NCBI GenBank assembly: GCA_004552485.1
Contig: SFOH01000049.1
Span: 1-14,509, forward strand
Reading direction: 5' to 3'
Origin: Bacteroidales bacterium
GTDB lineage: Bacteria; Bacteroidota; Bacteroidia; Bacteroidales; Muribaculaceae
Length of the DNA: 14,509 nucleotides
Of this stretch, positions 1 through 6,355 are shown in pieces (the first letter of the stretch is position 1; the number at the start of each line of letters is the position of its first letter). The notes beneath the pieces were generated by a model. The model ran no database searches. It saw only the letters and a program-made list of their open reading frames with translations, and was not told where the DNA came from. A program made the translations under genes and the position numbers.

Positions 1-231
1 ATATTATAAGGATAGATAATTGGAACGCGGGGCGTGCAACATGCGGTGCGCGTCCGGCGGTGGGAAATGAGGATGGCGGGGGCTGTGGTGCGCCGCGCCG
101 TGGTGTTGTGAGTCTGTGATGTAAATAAATAGATAGGAACAAATGTGGCGGTTGACAGTGCGCGGCAACTCTATGCCGTTGTCTCTCAGGGACTTGTGCT
201 CACGAGCCGTGTCCCGCTCCTTACCACTCCG

Positions 232-262
232 CAAAATTATACATTTTTTTTCTAAAAATCAA
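232..262 (-). promoter_or_regulatory. Leftward Bacteroidota-type promoter
   Basis: Read on the minus strand, TTG (262-260) is followed after exactly 20 nt by TAATTTTG (239-232), a full match to the TAnnTTTG -7 element of the Bacteroidota primary sigma factor with the usual spacing. Transcription would start near 225 and run leftward out of the window. No gene is seen before base 1, so the leader would be at least about 220 nt. Confidence 0.6.
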
Positions 263-284
263 GCCCTCAGCCAATTATTTCGCC

Positions 285-430
285 CACCCCCTCCCCTAAC
301 CCAGCGGCTATGTGGGTGAGACGCCGCCAAAACCCCACGTTGACGGGGGAACGCCAGCGTCAGCAGGCGGTTAGGGTAGCCAGCTAACACCGGCATGACC
401 CGACGCAAGCGTTTGGAACCGGGCGGCGGG
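285..430. repeat. Palindrome-rich structured intergenic element
   Basis: This stretch is dense in complementary segments. CCCTAACC (294-301) pairs perfectly with GGTTAGGG (369-376). Nested inside, GACGC (320-324) can pair with GCGTC (357-361), CCCC (333-336) with GGGG (345-348), and CCGCC (324-328) with GGCGG (366-370) as an alternative. A 45-codon frame is open on the minus strand (ATG at 396-394, stop at 261-259) and passes straight through the stems. This resembles a dispersed intergenic repeat or a structured 3' region of the leftward operon more than a gene. Only one copy lies in the window, so its repeat nature is inferred. Confidence 0.35.
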
Positions 431-431
431 G

Positions 432-1438
432 TTATTCGACGGCTGGGCCCAGGGCGTCGAAGAGGAGGCGGGCCTGGAGGGTGTAGCCGGGGTTGATGAG
501 GTGGATGCGGTCGCGGGAGAAGAGGTTGGCGTCGATCCAGTGGTTGGAGGCACCGTCGCCGCCGGCTACGGTGTAGAAGTCCCAGACGGGGACGGAGAGG
601 GCGGCGGCACGCTCGCGGATGAGGGCGGTGACGTGCTTGACGGCGGGGTTGATGTCGTAGTAGGGCAGGTGCGTATGTCGTCGTCGGTCATCATGGAGAA
701 GGCTTCGTTGGTGCCCATGGAGAGGACGATGAGGTCGGGGCGGAAGACGGCGGTCTGCTGGGCGAAGCGGGGGATGAGGAGGTAGTCGTTGAAGCAGGCG
801 CCGTTGTTGCCGATGGCGGAGTAGAGGAGTCCGGGTTGGCCGTTGTCGGTGATGAGGCCGTAGACGGCTTCGTCGGCGGCGACGGGTGTGACGAGGCTGT
901 CGGCGGGAGCGGCAGGGGAGACGTCACGGACGCCGGCGGAGGTGAGGAGTGTGGCGTGGGCGATGGTGTGGCCGGGGCGGAGGGGTTTCCAGGTGACGGT
1001 GGTGGCGTTGTTGGGTGTGGCGGCTATGCCGGTGAGTCCGGGTCGCACGGGCCAGGGGAGTTTGAGGAGGCGCGTCTGGCGGAAGTCTTTGGAGGGTGAG
1101 GTGACGGCGAAGTCGTGGCTCTGGTTGGTGCCGGCGAGGCGCAGGGGCATGAGCAGGCCGCGGCCGGCGTTGCCGTAGCGCTGCTGAAGGAGTCGGCGCA
1201 GCTCGTTGGTGACCATCTCGGCCTGAATGTGCGAGTCGCCGATGTGGAGGACGCGGACGACGGAGGTGTCGCCGGGGTTGAGGCGTGCCTGCAGCTTGTT
1301 GCGGAGGGCGCTCCAGTCGGCGCCGTTCATCTCTATGCGGTTGGCTTTGAGGTTGATAAATGCGGGCACGCTGTCTTGTGCCATGACGGCCATGAGGGTC
1401 GCCATCAGGGCGGCCACGGCCATAAACAGTCTCTTCAT
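432..1438 (-). pseudogene. SGNH/GDSL-family hydrolase, frameshifted
   Basis: An exported SGNH/GDSL-type esterase or acetylesterase, last gene of the leftward cluster. Residues 1-20 form a hydrophobic signal peptide (MKRLFMAVAALMATLMAVMA). Block I is HIGDSH with nucleophile Ser69; the oxyanion block is MGTNE at 241-245. The frame is intact to Thr257 (codon 670-668), then runs into Pro/Ser-rich nonsense and stops at 566. Shifting by one base at about 668 restores a good sequence: LPYYDINP, then VPVWDFYT, then DRIHL (Asp codon 512-510, His codon 503-501), which is the missing catalytic Asp-His block, ending at TAA 434-432. The repaired protein would be 335 aa. One lost C in an ACCCTG run would explain it. 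It could be a true pseudogene, a phase-variable or recoded gene, or an assembly error. Substrate unknown; relatives often act on O-acetyl groups of glycans. It starts 59 nt after the barrel gene. Confidence 0.75.
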
Positions 1439-1497
1439 AGCTATAAGGATTTACTCGTTTCGGTGATTGGTTGTCAAGGTCTTGCGCCGGCCGGGGC

Positions 1498-2082
1498 TCA
1501 GAAGGCGAGGCCGATGCGGAAGGTGGCGAAGGACATGCCGGGGCAGTCGCGGCGTCGGTCGCCGGAGTAGCACTCTTTGCGGCCGTTGTAGGTGTAGGCC
1601 AGGACGAGGTGCGAGGCGAAGGTTCGGCCGGAGGCGAGGGTGATGCCGAGGCCGAGCGAGCCGTATGGGACGGCTTCCATGGGGTCGTTGTCGAGGTAGT
1701 TGAGGGCCATGCCGCCGCGCATCTCCATGAACAGGAGCTGGCGTGTGCGGCGGAAATCGGTGCGGAAGATCATGGCGAGGGGTATTGTTCGCGAGGAGTT
1801 GCCGGTCATGATGTCGGCTTCGGCGCCTACGCCGAGGAAACGTATCCACTGCCACTGCATTCCGAACTGTGCGGAGATGCCGAGTGTGCTCATGTTGTGG
1901 CCTGAGCAGTCGATGCCGCCGCAGAGGTCGGCGCCCCATGCGAATGTGGCGGGGCGTCCCTTGGGAGCGGACACGGGCGTCGTCACTGCGCCGCTGACAG
2001 AGTCAGCGGGAACCTCGGCGTGCGCGGAAATGGCGCAGAGGAGAGCCACGACCATGGCGGTTATATGTCTGAGTATCTGCAT
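1498..2082 (-). CDS. Small outer-membrane beta-barrel-like protein
   Basis: A 194-residue exported protein of unknown function. Residues 1-22 are a signal peptide (MQILRHITAMVVALLCAISA, then HA before the likely cut ahead of Glu23). The rest has alternating aromatic/hydrophobic and small residues, for example FGMQWQWIRFLGVGAEAD and YGSLGLGITLA, and ends RIGLAF; a C-terminal aromatic residue is typical of beta-barrel outer-membrane proteins. It holds two spaced cysteine pairs: C54 and C59 near the mature N-terminus, and C171 and C180 near the C-terminus. I chose ATG 2082-2080 because it starts directly at the signal peptide; the same frame stays open far upstream, but that part is an antisense-like, Pro/Ser-rich shadow of prmA. 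The start lies 16 nt after the prmA stop, so the two are probably co-transcribed. I do not recognise a specific family. Confidence 0.75.
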   Translation of the reverse strand: MQILRHITAMVVALLCAISAHAEVPADSVSGAVTTPVSAPKGRPATFAWGADLCGGIDCSGHNMSTLGISAQFGMQWQWIRFLGVGAEADIMTGNSSRTIPLAMIFRTDFRRTRQLLFMEMRGGMALNYLDNDPMEAVPYGSLGLGITLASGRTFASHLVLAYTYNGRKECYSGDRRRDCPGMSFATFRIGLAF

Positions 2083-2098
2083 ATTCGGGGCGTGGCGG

Positions 2099-2947
2099 TT
2101 AGTTCTGGAATCTGAGGCGCAGGCACACCCACCGCTCGCTCTCGGTGTATCCGTCTTCGCGCAGGCCAAGGGGCTGTGCGGCGGCGAGGACGACGGGGAT
2201 GTCCTCGACGTAGAAGCCGCTGAGGAGCATGACGCCGTCGGGGCGCAGGGCGCGGGCATAGGCGGCGATGTCGGCGGTGATGATGTTGCGGTTGATGTTG
2301 GCGATGAAGACGTCGGCGGGTTCGAGGCCGTCGAGGGCGGAGGCGTCGCCGTTGATGAGGCGTATCTCGGGATGGTGGTTGACGGCGATGTTGTCGACGG
2401 CGTTGACGTAGGCGAATCCGTCGATTTCGATGCCGGTGACGCGGGTTGCGCCGAGCATGGCGCTGAGGATGGCGAGGATGCCGGTGCCGGTGCCCATGTC
2501 GATGACGGACTTGCCGGTGAGGTCGAGGCGCAGAAGGTTGCGGATGACCTGCGAGGTGGTGGCGTGGTGGCCGGTGCCGAAGGCCATCTTGGGGTCGATG
2601 ACGATGCGGTACTCGGCGTCGGGGATGTCGGTGTGGAACGAGGAGTAGATGGCGACGCGGTTGTCGACGACGATGGGGCGGAAGTAGTTGCGCTCCCATT
2701 CGGCATTCCAGTCGCGGCCTTCGACGAAGGTGTCGCGGACGGTGACGGTGCAGGGCATGGGGAAGGAGTCGACGACGGCGCGGACGGCGTCGGCATCGTA
2801 GAGGCCTTCGGGGACGTAGGCGGTGAGGCCGGTGGCGTCGGGCACGAAGCTCTCGAAGCCGGCGTCGGCCAGGAAAGCGGCCATAAGGTCTGTGGCGTCC
2901 TCCGAACACGGCGTCATGTCGAGGCGCACTTCTCTGTAATCATTCAT
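2099..2947 (-). CDS. prmA: Ribosomal protein L11 methyltransferase PrmA
   Basis: Cytoplasmic SAM-dependent methyltransferase that methylates lysines and the N-terminal amine of ribosomal protein L11. With the start at 2947 it is 282 aa, close to the 293 aa of E. coli PrmA. The N-terminal third is the L11-binding part; it is followed by the family signature GTGHHATT (124-131), the SAM-binding loop DMGTGTG (150-156) and the NINRN segment (217-221) of the active site. I chose ATG 2947-2945 because it begins MNDYREVRLD, as in Bacteroidota homologues; an in-frame ATG nine codons upstream lies inside the preceding gene. The upstream gene's stop (2942-2940) lies within ATGAATGA, so the genes overlap by 8 nt and are probably translationally coupled. 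Confidence 0.93.
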   Translation of the reverse strand: MNDYREVRLDMTPCSEDATDLMAAFLADAGFESFVPDATGLTAYVPEGLYDADAVRAVVDSFPMPCTVTVRDTFVEGRDWNAEWERNYFRPIVVDNRVAIYSSFHTDIPDAEYRIVIDPKMAFGTGHHATTSQVIRNLLRLDLTGKSVIDMGTGTGILAILSAMLGATRVTGIEIDGFAYVNAVDNIAVNHHPEIRLINGDASALDGLEPADVFIANINRNIITADIAAYARALRPDGVMLLSGFYVEDIPVVLAAAQPLGLREDGYTESERWVCLRLRFQN

Positions 2948-3212
2948 GGTTGGCGGAGTTTTTTTCTTGTTCAAGAGCCCGGGAGAGCGCGCAGGCGAGC
3001 TGGTCGGGGCAGCTTGTGCCCTTGCCGTGGCAGTCGACGCCGCCGAGGATGTCGGCGACGTCGGCGGCTTCGAGGCCGTCGACGAGGCGTCCGATGCCCT
3101 GGAGGTTGCCGTGGCAGCCGCCGGTGAAGGTCACGTTGTATACCTTACCGTCCTCGATGTCGAAGTCGATGAGGCGGGAGCAAGTCCCGGATGTCTTATA
3201 CTGATAATGCAT
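2940..3212 (-). CDS. TSCPD domain-containing protein (TIGR03905-like)
   Basis: A 90-residue protein of the small TSCPD family. The same domain occurs at the C-terminus of vitamin B12-dependent ribonucleotide reductases, but the stand-alone version has no established role. Visible signatures are FTGGCHGNLQGI (29-40) and CHGKGTSCPD (61-70); Cys11, 33, 61, 68 and 74 could bind a metal or act in redox chemistry. I prefer the start at 3212-3210 (MHYQYKTSGTCS) because the domain begins there; the ten codons upstream, from 3242, cross a GC-alternating leader and look non-coding. It is the first gene of the leftward cluster and overlaps prmA by 8 nt. No TAnnTTTG element is seen between it and the tRNA-Leu upstream, so it may depend on readthrough from the tRNA promoter or on a promoter I cannot recognise. 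Confidence 0.85.
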   Translation of the reverse strand: MHYQYKTSGTCSRLIDFDIEDGKVYNVTFTGGCHGNLQGIGRLVDGLEAADVADILGGVDCHGKGTSCPDQLACALSRALEQEKNSANHE

Positions 3213-3265
3213 TGTCAATTGTCTGTTAGTGGCCACGCGCACGCGCGCGCCTGTTTATTATTTAT

Positions 3266-3302
3266 TAAAAGCAACGGCTGAGAACATCACTGCTGTCAGC
3301 CG
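3266..3302 (-). terminator. Terminator-like hairpin after tRNA-Leu(UAA)
   Basis: On the minus strand CGGCTGA (3302-3296) pairs perfectly with TCAGCCG (3281-3275) across a 14-nt loop, followed by TTGCTTTTAA. It lies 33 nt past the tRNA 3' end. The T-run is short, so termination may be partial, which would let transcription continue into the TSCPD-prmA cluster. Confidence 0.45.
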
Positions 3303-3334
3303 CCTAATGAATAGATTTTACTAATAATCTGCTG

Positions 3335-3418
3335 TGCCCGGAGCGGGACTCGAACCCGCACAGCCGCTATGGCCAAGGGATTTTAAGTCCCTCGTGTCTA
3401 CCATTCCACCATCCGGGC
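3335..3418 (-). tRNA. tRNA-Leu (anticodon UAA)
   Basis: An 84-nt class II tRNA. The acceptor arms GCCCGGA and TCCGGGC pair fully, with A at the discriminator position. The anticodon stem AGGGA/TCCCT encloses the loop CTTAAAA, giving anticodon TAA. A long variable arm (TGGCCATAGCGGCTG) is typical of tRNA-Leu, and the T arm GCGGG-TTCGAGT-CCCGC is complete. The 3' CCA is not encoded: the bases after the discriminator read CAG. It is transcribed leftward, divergent from prmC. Confidence 0.95.
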
Positions 3419-3466
3419 GGCCGTCGGAAGCAGCGGTCAGCGGGGGCGTCGCGCACTTCGTCACTG

Positions 3467-3500
3467 CAAAGTTAAGCAAATTTTTTCATCCTAACACAAA
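3467..3500 (-). promoter_or_regulatory. Promoter for tRNA-Leu(UAA)
   Basis: On the minus strand TAACTTTG (3474-3467) matches TAnnTTTG. TTTG (3500-3497) lies upstream with a 22-nt spacer, slightly longer than the usual 19-20. Transcription would begin near 3460, about 40 nt before the tRNA 5' end at 3418. Confidence 0.55.
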
Positions 3501-3507
3501 AAATCAC

Positions 3508-3528
3508 TATTTTTGCATCATATTTTTG
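3508..3528 (+). promoter_or_regulatory. Candidate -7 elements for prmC
   Basis: Two exact copies of TATTTTTG (3508-3515 and 3521-3528) match TAnnTTTG 62-82 nt before the prmC start. Neither has a TTG at the standard upstream distance, so it is unclear which copy is used. The region is divergent from the tRNA-Leu promoter, and the two promoters are almost back to back. Confidence 0.45.
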
Positions 3529-3589
3529 CATCCCGCCGTTGTTTTTATTTTGAACAGCCTTCGCACGCGGGGGCATAAAACACATTGAC

Positions 3590-4432
3590 ATGACAGTTAC
3601 AGAACTGAAAAACAGAATATTAGCGCAACTCACGCCGGCCGTAGGCGCCTCCGAGGCCACGGCAATGATGCGCGAGATGCTATGGCGCCTGAAACGCTAC
3701 ACGCCCACGGACACCGTGGTCTACGGCGACCGGACCGTTCTCGACGAGAGCGTGAAGCTGGCCGACGGGTGGACGGCGCGCGTCGTCGCCGGCGAGCCGC
3801 TGCAATACGTGCTGGGCTATGCCCACTTCATGGGCATGGAACTGACGGTGACGCCCGCCGTGCTCATCCCGCGGCCTGAGACAGCGCAGCTGGTGGATAT
3901 GATCACGGACACATACGGCAGCCGTCAGAATCTGAGTGTCAAGGACATAGGCACGGGCTCGGGCTGCATCGCCATCGCCCTGGCGCGTGCGCTGACCTAC
4001 GCCGACGTGACGGCCACGGACATCTCCGACGCGGCCCTCGACGTGGCGCGTGACAATGCCAAGACGCTGCGGGCGCAGGTCACGTTCCGCCACGAGGACG
4101 CGCTGCATCCCGCTGACAATGAGCACTATGACGTGATTGTCTCAAATCCTCCCTACATCGCCCTCTCGGAGAAAAAGGACATGGACGCGCGCGTCTACGC
4201 CCACGAGCCGGCCTCGGCGCTGTTCGTGCCGGACGCCGACCCGCTGGAGTTCTATCGCGCCATCGGCGCCTGGGCGCTGACGCATCTGAATCCCGGCGGC
4301 GCGCTTTTCTTCGAGATTAATCCGCTGTTTGTGAACGAATTAAAGCAAATGCTCACCACCCAAGGCTGGCGCCACGTCGACATAGTGCGCGACTACAAGG
4401 GCAACTATCGCTTCGCTGTATGCCGTCCCTGA
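3590..4432 (+). CDS. prmC: Peptide chain release factor methyltransferase PrmC
   Basis: Cytoplasmic SAM-dependent N5-glutamine methyltransferase that modifies the GGQ glutamine of release factors RF1 and RF2. The protein has 280 residues (E. coli PrmC 277). An N-terminal helical domain (about 1-80) is followed by the conserved LIPRPET (92-98), the SAM-binding loop DIGTGSG (119-125) and the catalytic NPPY (186-189), which grips the target glutamine. The start ATG lies just after a short AT-rich promoter region, and MTVTELKNRI fits family N-termini. The 3' end overlaps recX by 13 nt, so the two genes are very likely one operon. Confidence 0.95.
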   Translation: MTVTELKNRILAQLTPAVGASEATAMMREMLWRLKRYTPTDTVVYGDRTVLDESVKLADGWTARVVAGEPLQYVLGYAHFMGMELTVTPAVLIPRPETAQLVDMITDTYGSRQNLSVKDIGTGSGCIAIALARALTYADVTATDISDAALDVARDNAKTLRAQVTFRHEDALHPADNEHYDVIVSNPPYIALSEKKDMDARVYAHEPASALFVPDADPLEFYRAIGAWALTHLNPGGALFFEINPLFVNELKQMLTTQGWRHVDIVRDYKGNYRFAVCRP

Positions 4433-4920
4433 AGAAGCCCGTGACGCCGGAGAAGGCGCTGCTTCGACTGGCCGACCTGTGCGCGAGCGCCGAACGCTGC
4501 CGCCATGAGTTAGAGCAGAAGCTGCGCACGTGGGGAATCGCCCCGTCCGATGCCGAGCGCATCCTCGAAAAGCTTGAGAAGCAGCATTTTGTGGACGACG
4601 CTCGCTTTGCCCGCGCCTTCGTCCACGACGCCGTCACCTTCCGCCGCAAGGGGCGCCTGGCCATCACCCGCGACCTCATGCTCAAGCACATCTCGCGCGA
4701 TGTCATCGACGAGGCGCTGGACGCAATCGACGAGGACGAATACCGCGACAATCTCCGCGCTGTTCTTCGCGCCAAACTCCGCAGCCTGGGCGGTCTCCCC
4801 GACGACGGCACGGGCCTGACACGCGAGGCGCGCCTCAAGCTGGCCCGCCACGCCGCCTCGCGCGGCTACGAGCCGTCGCTGATTTTCGCGGCCCTCGACC
4901 TCGGCGACGACGGCTTTTGA
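4420..4920 (+). CDS. recX: Regulatory protein RecX
   Basis: Cytoplasmic modulator of RecA; in studied bacteria RecX binds RecA filaments and usually inhibits strand exchange. The 166-residue length equals that of E. coli RecX. The protein is all-helical with three repeats: AERCRHELEQKL (24-35), the signature HFVDDARFARAFV (56-68), and a C-terminal repeat containing SRGYEPSLI (147-155). It starts inside the last codons of prmC in another frame (13-nt overlap), which implies translational coupling. No hairpin terminator is seen after its stop, although trkA has its own promoter 12 nt downstream. Confidence 0.9.
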   Translation: MPSLKKPVTPEKALLRLADLCASAERCRHELEQKLRTWGIAPSDAERILEKLEKQHFVDDARFARAFVHDAVTFRRKGRLAITRDLMLKHISRDVIDEALDAIDEDEYRDNLRAVLRAKLRSLGGLPDDGTGLTREARLKLARHAASRGYEPSLIFAALDLGDDGF

Positions 4921-4931
4921 GGTAAAATAAA

Positions 4932-4962
4932 TTTGGAAAGTGGCGGATTTTGCGTATTTTTG
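4932..4962 (+). promoter_or_regulatory. Promoter for trkA-trkH
   Basis: TTTG (4932-4935) and TATTTTTG (4955-4962) are separated by 19 nt, an excellent match to the Bacteroidota consensus. The start site would lie near 4968, leaving a leader of about 22 nt before the trkA ATG at 4990. Confidence 0.75.
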
Positions 4963-4989
4963 CACCTGCAATGAGTTAAAGCCAAAGAG

Positions 4990-6324
4990 ATGAGAATAAT
5001 AATTGCCGGCGACGGAGAGACCGGCCAGCATATCGCCCGGATTCTGTCCATTGAAAATCAGGACATTGTGCTGATAGGCTCGGACCGCGAGCGCCTGTCG
5101 GAACTCGATGCGGAGTACAACTTCATCACCTGCGAGGGCAACCCCGTGTCCGTCGACACACTCATGGAGTGCGGCGCCGACCGTGCCGACCTCTTCGTGG
5201 GCGTCACCCCCGAGGAGACGGTGAACATCGTTGCGGCGCAGATGGCCAAGAGCTGCGGCGCCCGCAAATGTGTGGCGCGCGTCGACAATCCGGAGATGTG
5301 CGAGGGCCGCTCGGCCCGGCTTCTGCACGAGTACGGCATCGACATGACGCTCTACCCCGAGAAGCTCGCCGCCAACGAAATCAAGCGCTTCATCGCCAAC
5401 AACTGGGTCAGCAAATTCTTCGAGCTCCACGGGGGCAAGCTGCTGAGCCTGGGTGTGCTCATCCGCGAGGGCAGCGAGCTGTGCGGCAAGCAGTTGCGCG
5501 ACATTCCGAACAATCCGCGCCTCTTCCACGTGTCGGCCATCCAGCGCGGCGACGACATCATCATCCCGCGCGGCGAAGACTCCATCAAACCCGGCGACAC
5601 GGTCTACTTCTGCGTGCTCCCCGAGGACAAGCAGGCCGTGGCCCGGCTCTGCGGCAAAGACCAGGCGCCGGTGCGCAAAATCATGATCACGGGCGCAGGC
5701 CGCGTGACGGAGAATCTGCTGGAGATTCTGCCGCCGAAGATTTCGGTGACAGTGCTCGACCCGGACCGCTCGCGCTGCAACGTCATCGCCTCGCGCTTCC
5801 CGCGTGCGGTGGTGGTGAACGCCACCTCCAACGACGTCTCGGCCCTCAAGGAAGAGGGCATCGACGCCTGCGACATGTTCCTGGGCCTCACCGGCTCGTC
5901 GGAACGCAACATCGTCTCATGCATGGTGGCCCGCGAGCACAATGTGCCGCGCACGCTGGCGCGCATCGAGGAGATGCAGTATGCGCCCGAGGCCGAGTCG
6001 CTGGCCATCGACAAAATCATCAACAAGAAACAGCTCAACGCCGGCAAGGTCATCAACGTGCTGCTCGGCATGGACACGTCCGTGCCGCGCTGTCTGTCGC
6101 TGGACAAGGCGGAAATCATCGAGATGGTCGCCGCCGAGGGCAGCAAGATAACGTCGAAGCCGGTCTATCAGCTTGGCCTGCCGCGCGAGCTGACCATCGG
6201 CGGCCTCATCCGCGACGACCGCGGCATGCTGGTCGACGGTCAGACGCGAATCATGGCCGGCGACCACGTGCTGGTGTTCTGTCTGGCCGGCTCGCTCACG
6301 CGCGTCGAACGGCTGTTCCGCTGA
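4990..6324 (+). CDS. trkA: Trk potassium uptake system, regulatory subunit TrkA
   Basis: Peripheral cytoplasmic subunit that binds NAD(H) or nucleotides and gates the TrkH potassium channel. The 444 residues form the usual tandem arrangement: Rossmann fold 1 with IIIAGDGETG (G7-x-G9-x-x-G12), a first TrkA-C domain (about 140-225), Rossmann fold 2 beginning KIMITGAGRVTE (G235, G237, with Thr where the third Gly is expected), and a second TrkA-C domain (about 360-444). E. coli TrkA has 458 residues and the same plan. A promoter with good spacing lies just upstream. trkH follows after 31 nt on the same strand, so the pair forms one transcription unit. Confidence 0.95.
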   Translation: MRIIIAGDGETGQHIARILSIENQDIVLIGSDRERLSELDAEYNFITCEGNPVSVDTLMECGADRADLFVGVTPEETVNIVAAQMAKSCGARKCVARVDNPEMCEGRSARLLHEYGIDMTLYPEKLAANEIKRFIANNWVSKFFELHGGKLLSLGVLIREGSELCGKQLRDIPNNPRLFHVSAIQRGDDIIIPRGEDSIKPGDTVYFCVLPEDKQAVARLCGKDQAPVRKIMITGAGRVTENLLEILPPKISVTVLDPDRSRCNVIASRFPRAVVVNATSNDVSALKEEGIDACDMFLGLTGSSERNIVSCMVAREHNVPRTLARIEEMQYAPEAESLAIDKIINKKQLNAGKVINVLLGMDTSVPRCLSLDKAEIIEMVAAEGSKITSKPVYQLGLPRELTIGGLIRDDRGMLVDGQTRIMAGDHVLVFCLAGSLTRVERLFR

Positions 6325-6355
6325 GGCCACACCTATACATTATATATACATAGCA

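Larger units (their letters stand above)
1..431. other. Gene-free left edge with leftward promoter and structured element
   Basis: No convincing protein gene is visible in these 431 bases. The left part (1-231) is the probable leader of a leftward transcript that starts near 225, from the promoter at 232-262, and leaves the window; its gene would begin beyond base 1. The frame that stays open leftward from 234 starts inside the -7 element and has no family resemblance, so I do not call it. The right part (about 285-430) is a palindrome-rich element, listed separately. Bases 240-284 are AT-rich spacer. Confidence 0.6.

Noticed and set aside
4..234. Leftward open frame of 76 codons at the left edge
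   Set aside because: Its first codon is a TTG inside the -7 promoter element, so it could not be on that transcript; its His/Pro-rich composition has no family resemblance.
2083..2796. In-frame upstream extension of the barrel protein gene
   Set aside because: The extension is Pro/Ser/Thr-rich sequence in an alternative frame of prmA on the same strand; the signal peptide begins at 2082.
1700..3127. Rightward 475-codon frame across prmA
   Set aside because: Antisense shadow with Gly/Asp/Val/Ala-biased composition, produced by high GC at third codon positions; prmA on the other strand has clear motifs.
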